This document shows positions 45,461-59,128 of a stretch of DNA of 64,000 nucleotides, piece by piece (the first letter of the stretch is position 1; each line of letters starts with the position of its first letter). The position numbers and the translations under genes are program-made. The stretch is from Crambe crambe (lineage: Eukaryota; Porifera; Demospongiae; Poecilosclerida; Crambeidae): the NCBI GenBank assembly GCA_963924555.1, contig OZ004586.1:8266501-8330500 (forward strand), in the 5' to 3' direction. The notes under the pieces were generated by a model. That model ran no database searches, was not told where the DNA came from, and worked only from the letters and a program-made list of their open reading frames with translations.

Positions 45461-47039
45461 TTAGTAGCAGTGCATTTCAAACAAAAGTGCATCCATTCTA
45501 AATCCTTTCTTTTTTTTTTTAACTAATCACCAATTATGGAGATTCGATTTTCCATCTGCGCATGCACCTAGTGTCAGCTGAGACGTGAGGAGGTCTCCTC
45601 CTCGAGAGAAGAGAAAAAGGCACGAGATGAGAGGAGGCCTCCTCCTCGAGAATCACAATAAGACTCGCATGAATGACGAGAGGAAGTCTCCTCTGAAATG
45701 GAGAAGAGTTGTGAGCAGTGACTGAGGTCTACCGTAGTCAAGCAGTTTAGACCTATGGGTTGAGGTGTGGAGTTGTCCAGAGAGAGGTCAAGGCTATTAG
45801 ACAAACCTGCTGTGGGTGAAAATGAGGTTGTGAATAGTTATGGCTTACCTTCTGTGGGCTGCCATATAACGACTGGACCTCTCGCATTCTGAGTTCTTCG
45901 GGTCGATGTCTGGTGTGACCTTCAGGATCCCTCCAACCTGAAAATCATGGTTAACTTCTGCTCAAGTGACATGAGAATGTTGATGCTCTGTGTGTGTGTG
46001 TGTGTGTATTTCCCATCCCTCCCCTGACCAAGAAGAGTGGCCAATGGAGCTTAACACAGTTCCAGAATACTGCTGGTCTGAGGTCTTCATATCTCAGTTT
46101 TTGCCGCTCTCAAGATGTCATCCCTTTAGTGACATTATACTCTTTTTTTTTTGTTGTATCCATAGTGATACCGGATGCTAAGGTGGGCGGGGTCAATTTT
46201 TAAATAGATAATACTGCAGGACGGCACCATGTACCAAGATATAACCTGGCTGCGAAGGTCCAGATCCAAGAAAAAAAGCATATCAACAGAATCCTAATAT
46301 TCTAGAGAATCTAACTGTGACAGTTTCTTTTAGATATAGTGCTAAAATTAGATTTGATGTTCAAAAACATATTTAAATTTCGATTTTCTTATGATATAAC
46401 GCTTGAATAGGTCATGAAACCATATTTTTTGGAAACTTCATCAAAAACTGATTCTGGTACCTTGGATAACTTCTTGCATCAAGCGGAAAAGAAGGCGCGC
46501 AAGAAGGATAAGGCATTCAACTTATATAACTGATAGGTCAAAGTTCACGACCTCAACCCTTTCCCGCTAAATTTGAATCTGTGCTGCCTCAGGTGAATAG
46601 CCTCACCCCCATAGTACACATTTTAATGTAAAATAAAAGTTGTGAAAAAGGTTTGAATTCTGAATCAATCTCTGAACAACACAAATCAGTTCTGGCTGTG
46701 GATTCATAGTTGATTAATGCTGCAGTCTGAATTCCTTAATAACTGTACATGACTTTGAACATCAATCACTGTCCACTGCAAAGCTTGGAAGCAGAAATTG
46801 CAGGTTTAATGCCACAAAGTCTAAAATATAGCAAAGCCGTAATACAGTAAATTTGAAATGAGCAACCAATAACACATTTTAGATGGGGAGGGTAGGCCTA
46901 CTCAAGTTCCATGTTGTGTACATTCAGAACAGGGACAGACTCTAGGACAAATTAACAACGATTGTACAACAGTTTCTACTAGTATGGTGTAGTCCAGACT
47001 ACATGGCCTTTTTTTTTTTTTTTTTTACCCTTAGTTCTA
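45461..47039. other. Spacer with palindromic GGAGGTCTCCTCC words, no gene
   Basis: Near 45587-45690 three copies of a GAGGAGGTCTCCTCCTCGAG-like palindromic unit occur. A GT microsatellite lies at about 45990 and a poly(T) run at about 47010. Open frames are below 80 codons and match nothing I know. Confidence 0.5.
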
Positions 47040-49422
47040 TAGGGTAAAACGGGGTAATTCCGGTCACTCTTTATGACTGCTATGTTAAGTCCCTCGAAAC
47101 GCAGAAGTTAAGCAAGGATGAGCTTCGAATTTTTTTTCCCAGACAGCACCACATTAGTACAGTTTATGCTCCAAAAAGATAGAGTGCAGGTTGAAATAAT
47201 GTAGAATTAAAAATAATTTAAAGTGTGCAGCTAATAAATTGATAAAATCAAATTCATGGGGTAATTCCAGTCGGCTCATCTATTTTGCAGTTAAAGCTGT
47301 ATAAAAGATTTATGAAGTTGTATTATAATTATTTGCACCTGTTTAGATGCAACATGGACCTGGAGACAGTTGTAACTAAGTTCTATCAACCATTTGCAGT
47401 GATTTAGATTGAAAAAGATGATGAATTCAATAATAATGTCTGGATACTGTAATAGCATGGTCAATTCCTCTCCTCCTTGCCCAGAACCTTGAGGGTTACT
47501 TCTCTGGCAGTTCCAGATAAAGGTTAAAACTTAATACTTACAAAATGTTTTTTCACACACAATCGGTAAGGGGTCTGGCTCGAGAATAGTCTAGATACTA
47601 GGTCCTGTAAGCTGTAAACTAGTGGCGATATTTCCTCTGTGTCTGATCTTTAGCTGCAAACTAAAGTGTAGTTACTTTCAGTATAAATGTAGTTAATAGT
47701 CTCACAGTTATGAGCTGCCTGCTTACCTTATCTCAGTAGCTATATACAAAATTCTGAAGTTTTGACTAACAGGCCTACCGTGATCATGTCAAACGTGACA
47801 GAATAACAAGTGCTCCTCTGCCAACAGGAAACAAGGTATATGCTAATCATTCTACCCAAATGTAGTCAAGTGAACTAGCTACCTGTAGCAGGAAAAAAAA
47901 TTGATTTGGTGCAAAAACTCTGTAGATACTGACATTCTCAGTCTAATCGCCAGCGTGCATCCGGTTGTATTTACGCAATACAATTTCATTTACATGCTCA
48001 TCACGCGGAATATACGGACACTGGGATACTAGGAAATTTTTTATGACCTTGTATCTCTGGATTCTGTCAACATAAATCAACAAGACTTGGGCGGCAGTTT
48101 TAAGCCGGCACAGATGACCTTTAGTGTAAATTTGGTACACGTAGCTATTACCACTAGAGAGTTATCAAGCCATGTCTCAATTTCAAGTGTATTGTTGGAT
48201 TATAGGGCCATTTCCTGTAAACAAGTTATTTCATTTTGATACCAGGAACATTCTATAGAGGAATACTTACTGCATGTATATATCCAACAATCATTTCTGT
48301 TCAAACATAATAACACAGTATAAATGACACCACATCTTTGCCACAAATAAATCACAATACACACTATAATGACTACAGTCTTGACAGCTTTGTTTCTTCT
48401 TCAGTGCCTGCAGTGATCAATGACAAGTAAAGTACATCAGAGTAAACGTGGCCCCTGCTACATTTGTGTCATAAGGAGAGCGTGCAGTATACATCCAGAG
48501 AATATGGAACAAATGTTAATTTTGGACCCAATGTCAAGCTTGCTATAACCGAGTAGCAGGAAATGTAAATTTTCACCCAGGACCGAAGGCCCAAACCAGT
48601 AACTACTGGTATATTAAACTGCAATGCAAAACAGGGTCTACAGGCATACTAACATAGCCACACCTTCTAACAGGGAAATAACTGGTGGCGTTCACTGTGA
48701 ATAACATAGTAAACACACTTTCAAGGAACACTACATTCAGGTTTACAGTACCTTGCAACTTGCAAGCTCATAGGGAGTGAATGTGTATCAGATCCAACAC
48801 AGAGAACAGTACTCTAAATATTGCCCATCACCCGACATATCAACCCTTATTTGAGCCAGATCAGTAATGAACAGTCTACCCTATCAAAGTAGACATGAAA
48901 ATTATTTGAGACAGATGAAAAATTCTAACTTGAGAATGATTCTAACACTGCTATGATTATATTAAACATACACTTATATATACAACCATGGGCCATTTGC
49001 TGTAAAATGTAAGTATCAACCTAAAGTATGGACATACATGTTAGAATACATACTGACTATATGTTTGTAGTAAGATAACTTCTGTTCATCTCTCTGAAGG
49101 GCCCTTAAAAGCCATCTAAACTTCCATGACTCTCAACCACCATGGCTATTCTATGCTAAAAATAGTTACTGTTTACTTACATAGCAGATGGTAAGGTAGA
49201 ATAAGCCTATCACCATCTGTTGAGAATAAACCTACAACCTATAAGGTTTCTAGTCTGATGAAAAGCCGAGCTCAAGAGATGTACCTCAGCGGCCATTTTC
49301 TCAAAAATTATGACGTCATCATGTAATACAAAAAGTATTGTAAATGTACGCTGGCGATTAGACTGTTCTTTCTCCGCGTGACCGGAATTGCACCGCGACC
49401 GGAATTACCCCGCTTTACCCTA
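47040..49422. mobile_element. 2.4 kb terminal-inverted-repeat element
   Basis: The left end TAGGGTAAAACGGGGTAATT, continuing CCGGTC, is matched by the reverse complement at the right end (GACCGGAATTACCCCGCTTTACCCTA), with one mismatch. A second GACCGGAATT lies just inside the right end. No target duplication is clear. Internal frames are short; the longest (48140-47943, minus, 65 codons) matches nothing I recognise, so the element is probably non-autonomous. Confidence 0.75.
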
Positions 49423-50989
49423 CTCACTTTCATACTCTTCCATATGAACTCTGTTTGAAGAAAATCAGATCCTAAGATACAGATTGCAGTACTATTAGCT
49501 TTTTAAGAAATGAATTTATAATTTCATAGTATTTTTAAGAATAGCCCGGTGTTATAGTGATATGTGTTTCCCAGTGGCGCGTGTTCCCCGAACGCATAAC
49601 TCTAGGGATATCTGTTCTCCCGAACGCATAACACTGGATTTCGTTTTTTTGAAAGCGCTCAGGGATAGATGTTCCCCAGGGTAAATTGTTCCCTCGCCTG
49701 CCGGGATTAGCTATGCCATAATCTGATAGCTACTAATGGTGTGTGGTCTTTGTACATGTGTGGTGGAGGTAATCTGCAATTCAGGGGTGGCATGCAGTAG
49801 ATATAATCCCTTAATTGTAGCTATAGCTAAACTACAGACAAAATGCTTGGTCCATTTTAGAGAGGTTCCACTGTATAATAGTTTGCTATAACAAAGCATA
49901 TGAAGCTATTCAGTTATAACGAGCTTGTTATAGCAGTAGCTTGACCACAGGGGATGCTCCAGATTGCACAACACTGTGTGTGAGGAGTTGGATTGGGCTA
50001 TATACTCTCTCCATAAGGAGTTGTCAGAAGCTGTGTCTGTGCTGAAGAATTTTGACTGGCTATTCTCTTATACCACCCATGGTAGCTATTTTCCTCTGCA
50101 AGCAATTCAAACCTCCAACAGGTCAACTCTTGCCAACTATTTGGTTCGAATAAACTATCACAAAGTGTCAGTCTTTGTGAGTGTGGTACAATCGTGGGAC
50201 ACTGTACCAGATAGTATCATCTCCCTATCTTCAAAATAGTGCATTGTTTTTTTTTTTGTTGTTTTTTTTTTGTTATTGTTTTCGTTTTTGTTGTTGATTT
50301 TTCCCCATTGTTCTGTTTTCCCTATCTCTTGTGTAGGGCCATGCTATGCTAGTTGATTGCTAGTTAATGCATGGTCCTGGTGTTGTACACCAAATTGTTT
50401 ACAAAAAAAAGTGATGTCATAGTGATACATTAATTTAACTATATATAGCTATAGCTATTCTTTGTGTTCTGTTTGAGTAACTGCTGCAAATCTTGATTTC
50501 TTTTGCATCTTTAGCTATAGCAGAGTCCAAATCTTTTGCTTATAGGAGAATCATTGCCTGCATTTAAAAGAAAGTATCATTTCAAGCATTATAGCTACGT
50601 ATAGCTAGCTTTGTACCAATAGCAGCTACTTCAGGCCAGAGCACATAACTTGCAATATAGCTATACAGGTTGGTAATTGTTTTCTTATTTTGAACATCAC
50701 TCTGAATACCCCTCAAGTAAGTGTCCACCTCAGCTGTCTGTTAATGTGGTAACAATTAACAAGCAATAATAACTCTATAGCTAATAGCTATATCTGATCT
50801 GGGCATATATACCATGTCATTGGGCTACTGTGATGAAAACTTCCTCCTCTCTCCCTTTGATGGGGAAAAAGAGTATGTACTCTGGACAGATCCTTCCACT
50901 ATACTCCGCCATAATAATCTCTCACATCATGGTAAGCTAGCTAGATACATGCTAATATCCCATGCATGATTCAGAGTGCATTATGTAAA

Positions 50990-51610
50990 CTGAGTCAGTG
51001 ATATGTGCTTATCTCATGCACAGTCCATTCAGATTGCATTAATTTGAGGGGAAACACATATCACTGACAATAGAAGTCGGTGATATGTGTTTATCTCATG
51101 CAAGTCCATTCAGATTGCATTGAGGGGAAACACATATCACTGACAATAGAAGTCGGTGATATGTGTTTATTTCATGCAAGTCCATTCAGATTGCATTAAA
51201 TTGAGGGGAAACACATATCACTGACAATAGAAGTCGGTGATATGTGTTTATCTCATGCAAATCCATTCAGATTATTGCATTAAATTAAGTCAATGAGGGG
51301 AAATACATATCACTGACAATATAGAAGTCAGTGATATGTGTTTATCTCATGCACAGTCCATTCAGATTGCATTAAACTGAGGGGAAGCACATATCACTGA
51401 CAATAGAAGTCAGTGATAATTGTTTATCTCATGCAAATCCATTCAGATTGCATTAAATTGAGGGGAAACACATATCACTGACAACAGAAGTCATCACTGA
51501 CAATACAAGTCAGTGATTTGTGTTTATCTCATGCAAGTCCATTCAGATTGCATTAAATTGAGGGGAAACACATATCACTGACAATAAGTCAGTGATATGT
51601 GTTTATGGTT
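50990..51610. repeat. Hairpin satellite, ~76-82-base units, first block
   Basis: Seven or eight tandem units, each reading GTCAGTGATATGTGTTTATC ... GGGGAAACACATATCACTGAC. Each unit is therefore itself an inverted repeat able to fold into a stem of about 16 pairs. Confidence 0.9.
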
Positions 51611-51730
51611 TCTATCTACAATTTGATTGTCACAGTGAAACTTTAAATAGAACTAAGCTTTCGTACGAAAGGATAGAGTGATAGATATCTGCTGGTGATA
51701 TTGTGGGCCTCTGGTAAACTTTCGAGGGGG

Positions 51731-51801
51731 AGTGGAGAAGTGGCATAAGGGTAGTGCGATTGCTTTGAAGGCAGTTGTGTGTTAGTTCGAATCTGATTTT
51801 C
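51731..51801 (+). ncRNA. tRNA-like remnant (Ser-UGA-like), possibly a SINE head
   Basis: AGTGGCATAAGGGTAG resembles an A box and AGTTCGAATCTG a B box. Between them ATTGC-TTTGAAG-GCAGT forms a stem with a seven-base loop, placing TGA at the anticodon. The acceptor stem is poor and the long variable arm of tRNA-Ser is missing, so a functional tRNA is unlikely. It sits between two blocks of the hairpin satellite. Confidence 0.4.
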
Positions 51802-51824
51802 TTCATAAGTTTATCTCATGTATG

Positions 51825-52160
51825 CATTAAATTGAGGGGAAACACATATCACTGACAATAGAAGTCAGTGATATGTGTTTATTTCATGAACAGTCCATTC
51901 AGATTGCATTAAATTGAGGGGAAACACATATCACTGACAATAGAAGTCGGTGATATGTGTTTATCTCATGCAAGTCAATTCAGATTGCATTGAAGTTGGC
52001 AACTACGTAGCTAGAGTTCATTCAGATTGCATTAAACTGAGAGGAACATATATAATTATATCACTGACAATAGAAGTCATGTGTTCTATTTTATGCACAG
52101 TCACATTATTCAGATTGCATTAAACTGAGGGGAAACATAATAATAGAAGTCTGAGATATG
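51825..52160. repeat. Hairpin satellite, second block, more degenerate
   Basis: Four or so further units of the same satellite as 50990-51610, increasingly truncated toward the right. The block ends before the nested hAT-like element. Confidence 0.85.
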
Positions 52161-52331
52161 CGTGCATAGGAGGACCAAGAATGTCTCAGTCTTTTATATA
52201 CAAGGCATGATTGTGGTTAGGAAAAATGATGAGCTGTGATGAGCAAGTCTGTATCTAATGAAAAATGTGCAGGCTCTTGAGCCAATAGAGGTTAGCTTGT
52301 TAGTGGGGACACTAGCTATAGTCTATTATTA

Positions 52332-53770
52332 CAGGCCCGTAGCAACCGGTCAGGCCAGTCAGGCCATGGCCTGACCACTTTTAAACTTTCGACCCGATAC
52401 CCCTAAGTGAGTATTAGGGCTCATTCAACTATATTCTCAAATTTTCAAGCACACTGCATGCCCATAATGCTTTGATATCTACCAAGCTTTGATATACTCA
52501 AAAGACATAATATTACTGCTAGTGCTAGAAGCTTCAGGCTCAAGCTCAATTTCTTTCCCAATAGGATTGGTGGAATCAATGGAACGGAATACTGGAATCT
52601 GAGATTTCGATTATTAACACACGTTCCGACCTCGGCTTCCATATGCATGTTCTATATTGCATTGGTATTAAATCTGTGATTGCTAGCAATAACTGTACCA
52701 ATTAAGATGCAGGAATCTATCAGTGTGATGCAGTTAAAGGTGGATGTAGCAGCTTTGTGTTAAACATAACCATGAAAAAATTGCTTTTCGCAAAGAGTTG
52801 GAGTGTACAATACAAGAGGAGATGTGATTGTGTTAATCACCTGTTACTACTATAGTTCCCTGAGGATGTTTGCTGAGTAGTGAAAATATATACATATCTA
52901 CATATCACTTAAAGGTAGCTAGTAGGCCCGGATAAATAATACTGGCGTCATACAGTATATCTAGAAGTGTTGTGTAATATTTGAGAATTATAGTTTATAG
53001 CTACAGTATCAGTCTGACCATATGGTAATAATATGGAATGTGGATGTGGGATTCAGCATATGACAGATACAATACTCAAGAGCTGCATGATCTTACAAGT
53101 TCTATATAAGGTTTCAGTGATAACAATCGCTTATATAGTTGTCATACATGATTTGAGGAGTAATAAATAATTGTTGGTACTGGCATGTTTGTTAGCGTTG
53201 AAGAATGAATTGTAGGTTAACTGGGCCTAATAGCTAGTAGCTTCAATAGTATTGGTAGTATTCTAGTCCAGTATTCAATTCCACTGTTCCCAATCCACGG
53301 GCCTACTAGCTACCTTCAAGTGATATGTTACTCAGCAAACATCCATAGTACATGACCATGTCTCCTCTTGTGCACTGTATTCTATTCCACTGTTTCCAAT
53401 CCACAGGCCTACTAGCTACCTTCAAGTGATATGTAGATATGTTACTCACATGGAAGCCAAGGTCGGAACGTGTGTAAATAATCTAACGTAGATTCCAATA
53501 TATTCCCATCCCTGCCGTTATGTATAGAGCATTGGCCCTCTCACTATCTTGCGACTCAATGCACCCTTGGTGCATGTTATTCATCATGCATGTCATGCAT
53601 GTCAAAAGGGAATCAGCAAGTTGCCAGTTACTGCTCAAATTCTACTTATAAAATGTTCACCAGCATAATTTATGCAGCCCTAGTGAGTATTATTGTGTAG
53701 CCACACCCATTTCACTTGACCACACCCACATCCTGGCCTGACCATTGAAATTTTGCTTCCTACGGGCCTG
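52332..53770. mobile_element. 1.4 kb hAT-like element nested in the 5 kb element
   Basis: The ends CAGGCCCGTAG and CTACGGGCCTG are inverted repeats. The flanking octamers TATTATTA and TATTAGTG match at six of eight positions, consistent with an aged 8-base hAT duplication. The interior carries its own long inverted duplications (for example 52550-52640 against 53450-53510) and no intact transposase. Confidence 0.7.
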
Positions 53771-54626
53771 TATTAGTGTAACAACCATAGAGAGGGTAAA
53801 ACTGTAAGGCGAAGTGCAAGCACGAAATCACTTCAGCATGTTAGCAATGGCCAATATGATATATGATTGCAGTATTTTCATTGTGAGGGCAGTTAGTAGC
53901 TACATAGATATTGTCCATGGAATGAACAGAGTATGCTCCCATGGACCAAATCTGGCAAGACCAAATGTACATTGCATGATAGGCTCCTGCATGCAGAATT
54001 GTCAGCAAATAGTCTGTTACTAGCTAGCTCTTCTAATGATGGCCAGCTGAACTTCAGATCAACATGTGCACAAGTGTATGTGATGATTGAATTATCACTA
54101 GCTACGTAGCTATAACTAAAGCTACTCTAACCTTCTCTTCATGTAATAATTTGGCCAATAATAACAAGCCTTTATTTTACCAAATAGTACTCTATGCCGT
54201 CGAATGACATTCCATAAAGACCCTGTCTACTTCATTTCTTCCTCAAAGTATAAGTCTTTGGAAAGTAGAACCATCAGAATGTAGTGCAGCTGATCACCTA
54301 TCAGCTGATAACTCTTGCTTGCCCTTATCTGATTGCTGTTAAAACCAGGAAGATATTCTTGCTTCTCAATATAACCCAAGTAGCTATCTTTCTTCTTCCA
54401 TGCCACTAGCATCAAACGAAAATTAGCACGTGGGGAACACATATCACTGCAGGTTTTGAGAGTGACGTTTGATTTCGCGTGGGCGAACAGATATCCCTAG
54501 AGTTATGCGTTCGGGGAACACGCGCCACCGGGAAACACATATCACTGTAACACCGGTATCACTACTATTGGGTCAGTCAGTGATAATGAACTTTGAACTT
54601 TGAACTTTTGTGGGCGTATCTCTACA

Positions 54627-57600
54627 ATGGCTTATCGACAAACTGATGTAGCTGACGCTTTCTGGAGAAACAGCCACCTCCAGCAGTTTATGCTGACTGA
54701 CGTCACTCCCACTGGTAGGAGACTTGGAACAGGTTCTTATGGTTCAGTGGAGGAGGTCAGTCTTCTAGTCAGACTATGACACCATTGGATGATCTCAAAA
54801 ATAATATAGGTGAAATATGGGCACCTTGTGTGTGCTGGCAAGAAGCTCCATGAAACACTTCTTGATGATGAGAATATTGGAGTGGATAATGTTGTGCGCA
54901 AGTATGAGCAGGAGTGCCAATTGATGTCCAGCCTCCGTCACCCCAACATCACCCAGTTCCTTGGTCTGTACTTCCTCCCTGAGACTCGACTGCCTCTACT
55001 TGTGATGGAACGCCTGGAAACCAGCCTTGATGACCTGCTGGATAACATGCCAGGCCTCCCTCTCTCCCTCAAATGCTCTGTCTTGGAAGACATAGCGAGT
55101 GGACTGGTCTATCTCCACAAGAGGCAACCTCCAGTCATCCACAGGGACCTGACTACCAATAATGTCCTCCTGACCTCCTCCTTGGTAGCAAAGATTTCTG
55201 ATCTGGGTAACTCACGTATAGCAGACATGAGGCCTGGTCAGGTAGCAAGGACACTCTCACGCTTGCCAGGGACGTTAGTGTACATGCCTCCAGAAGCTTT
55301 AAATGAGACTCACCGCTATGGACCATCCCTAGACGTCTTCTCTTTTGGACATCTCATTCTGTACACACTAACACAGGTAAAGCTTGCTGCTTCATACTTG
55401 GGCCAATATCATTTGATATGAGATGAAATGATGATTTCAGGTATTTCCTGGGAACCTGCTAGCATCCACATTCCCTGACCCTGATAACCCTGAACGTATG
55501 TTGGGTCGTACAGAGGTGGAGCGTCGTGGAGAGTACATAGAGCTTCTAGAGAAACACTTTGACTGTCTTCACCCTGTCCTAGTCCAGCTAGTCAAGCAGT
55601 GTCTGCACAATACCCCATCACGAAGGCCAGCCACTGACGAGGTTCTTGATCAACTGCAGAGGTTAAAGGTCGAAGTGGAAGGAGTGTATGGTGGGAATCT
55701 GGTGAAGCTGGACATTGACAGAGTGTTACTTGCCAAGGATATAAAGATGAAGGACAAGAGGATCACACAGTTAGAAGTAACTGATTTGTCTTCAGCAACT
55801 TTATTACCATAATCAAGTTATTTCTTTATTAGGAGAGGTTTGAAGTATCAGAGAGACGAGTGGAAGAGCTTGTCAGAGAACTGGAAGTAAGTGTATTAAT
55901 ATTCAGTGCAGCTAGTAACTATTTATATTGATAATGTAGATCAGTCGAGAGCAGTCACAGACAGATAGCAGGGAGTATCAGGGGCAACTACAACTGAAGG
56001 ACAGACAGCTCCAACAACTACAGAGGAATATAGAAGCCAAAGATGGACAACTCCAACAGCAGCAGGGAGACATAGAGGTGAAGGACAGACAACTCCGACA
56101 ACTACAGAGGAACATAGAAGCCATAGATGGACAACTCCAACAGCAGCAGGGAGACATAGAGGTGAAGGACAAACAGCTCCAACAACTACAGAGGAACATA
56201 GAAGCCATAGATGGACAACTCCAACAGCAGCAGGGAGACATAGAGGTGAAGGACAGACAGCTCCGACACCTACAGAGGAACATAGAAGCCAAAGATGGAC
56301 GACTCCAACAGCAGCAGGGAGACATAGAGGTGAAGGACAGACAGCTCCGACAACTACAGAGGAACATGAAAGCTAAAGATGAACGGCTCCAACAGCAGCA
56401 GGGAGACATAGAGGTGAAGGACAGGCAGCTCCGACAACTACAGAGGAACATGAAAGTTAAAGATGGATGGCTCCAACAACTTCAGGGAGATATAAAGATG
56501 AAGGACCAGCAGCTCCAACAACTGCAGAGGAATTTGAAAGCTAAAGATGGATGGCTCCAACAGCAGCAGGGAGATATAGAAGTGAAGGACAGGCAGCTCC
56601 GACAACTACAGAAAGAAATAGAAGTCAAATCTAAACATGCAGAGGTTAGCCCAGCTGTGCTCAGACCCACCAAACTCTTACGTATTGAATCTTAAATCTC
56701 AAAATGCCAATAAGCCACTTTTTGTGCCTGAGTCACATGATTAACTATAGCTAGTACTGTAGCAATGCATAATGTATTGACTGTTGTGTTGTAGGAGTCC
56801 TTGTCCAACCTGCGTGCAGAAATGGAGGAGAGGGAGGCTAGACTGAGGGAGGAATTGCAGGCCGAGGTCAGCAGATTAACAGAGGAACTGGAAAGGTCCC
56901 GGCAGAAACTGCTAGGGTCAAAGGTGAGGCACACCTTAACATTCAAACTGTTTTCATTGATAATTTCATTATGATCATAGGAACCACTCAAACTTGGATT
57001 CCCTCTCCAGTCAAATTGGAGGCGTGGTCCTGATATGCCCTTTGGGATATGTGGTTATGTACAGAGTGTAGTGGTGCAGGGGAAGGTGTATATTGGAGGA
57101 GGTAGTAGTGTTATAAGTGACAATAACTTCATAGTGATGGAGTATGACATTGACTCAGGAAAATGGGACAAGTTGGCACGATACAAAACATGTTTGTTTG
57201 CAATGACAGCAATCAACAATCAGCTAGTTCTTGTTGGTGGTAGGCAATCTGACTTTAGTGCTAGTAGATTACTAGGCTTATGGAGAGCTGACAGCAAGAA
57301 ATGGATCCACCCCTATCCAGATATGCCCACAGCATGTCACTCTCTCTCTGTCATTACATACCAGGAATGGTTGGTGGTGATTGGTGGGAAAAGTGATATA
57401 TTAAAGCTGTCATCTGTTAACGTCATGAAGTTGAACACTACCAGCAAGCAATGGCACACTGTATCCACAGCTCCGGCACCAATAGCCATGTCTCATATGT
57501 GGACTGCTGTAGTAGGTGACCTATGTTACTTCATGGGAGGCATGGATAATGGTATTGATACTGATGTGGTGTACAGTGTGTCCCTGCCAGCTCTTATTTC

Positions 57601-57913
57601 TCAGGTCAACTCCAAAGAAGAAAAAGACCCACAGATATGGAAGAGAATATCTGGACTAGGACTTCACTACTCCACTCCACTCTCCATTGGTGGGTCTCTA
57701 CTTGCACTAGGAGGGCGAGATGTGAAAGATGGACGACCTGTGACTGCAATCCTCCACTACCGACCTGAGACTGGGGAATGGGTGAAAGTAGGAGACTTAC
57801 CATCTCCACGATATGACTGTACCTGTGAAAGAATTACTGATGGGGAAATATTAGTGGCCGGAGGAAATGATGGCCAAGCAAGATGCTTGAGGAACACTGA
57901 ACTAGCTAGCTAG
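54627..57913 (+). CDS. K4: TKL-like kinase - greatly expanded coiled coil - Kelch propeller
   Basis: Seven phase-0 exons encode 950 residues: 54627-54755, 54810-55376, 55441-55776, 55833-55886, 55940-56644, 56795-56923, 56981-57913. Catalytic residues are all present (GTGSYG 34-39, Lys54, Glu78, HRD 154-156, DLG 174-176). Exon 5 is 705 bases and encodes about fifteen 14-residue units alternating KDRQLRQLQRNIEA and KDGQLQQQQGDIEV, so the rod is about three times longer than in K3. The Kelch exon is intact, with a two-residue insertion (MKLN for MN) near 57430. A 5 kb transposon ends 70 bases upstream and an ankyrin pseudogene follows. Confidence 0.87.
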
Positions 57914-57924
57914 ATTATAATTAT

Positions 57925-57932
57925 AATTATTA

Positions 57933-57998
<66 letters not shown>

Positions 57999-58035
57999 GC
58001 TATTATTATTTTTTTTTTATTTTTTTTTTTTATTA
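57925..58035. repeat. ATT microsatellite and T-rich tract after K4
   Basis: About 22 ATT units followed by poly(T)-rich sequence, directly after the K4 stop. No clean AATAAA is seen near the stop. Confidence 0.9.
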
Positions 58036-58547
58036 TTATTTTTTACTGCTTTTAGCTAGCTAGCTACTCTCTCTCTCTCTATGAATTTGAGCTTAAGAAC
58101 TATGAATAATGAACTTCATGTTCAGACTGGTAGCTACATGTTCTTATGAATATTCATACACTTCATGAAGTTGCCATGACAGCAGTTGATGATAAACTTT
58201 TTAGGTCACATGTTATCAAGTTGAATCCAGCAGGTAGCTAAATAATTTTGCAAAGGAAAATATTAGCTATCTATCTAATTCAGTGAGGCTATTCCAATGG
58301 AGCTGGTTCAAGTCTGCGCATCTGGGGATGTCCAAGCACTCTATGAAATCCTGTCAGCAACGATCTAAGAGGAACTGGCTCTCATTGTCAAGCTGATTTA
58401 GAGGAGGGTGTGACCCTCCTCATGCACACCATCATAGAAGCAGGTAGGAGATCCAACTTTATTGGTCTTAAGCAAGACACTTGACGAGTCAGTCTGTATT
58501 GCATTTATACTGTAGAATTATTATGAAACCAAATAAGTATTGTCTAA

Positions 58548-59128
<581 letters not shown>

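Larger units (their letters stand above)
49546..54556. mobile_element. 5 kb composite element with 72-base terminal inverted repeats
   Basis: Left 49546-49617 (CCGGTGTTATAGTGATATGT...) and right 54485-54556 are inverted copies of about 72 bases with two mismatches, both containing GGCGCGTGTTCCCCGAACGC. The interior holds a satellite built on the same ATATGTGTTT/AAACACATAT words, a tRNA-like remnant and a nested hAT-like element. Small frames (49964-50239; a GT-bounded exon-like frame at about 50814-50931) match no transposase I know. The right end is 70 bases from the K4 start. Confidence 0.8.

Noticed and set aside
50814..50940. Exon-like frame (starts at an ATG and ends at a GT donor)
   Set aside because: It is plausible as an exon, but no partner exon or family match could be found inside the 5 kb element.
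50990..52160. Possible CRISPR-like array (regular repeats with spacing)
   Set aside because: Units are contiguous with no unique spacers, each is internally palindromic, and the surroundings are eukaryotic.
55978..56451. Minus-strand Cys/Ser/Phe-rich 157-codon frame with a neat repeat
   Set aside because: It is the antisense shadow of the K4 coiled-coil repeat; the regularity is inherited from the 42-base unit.
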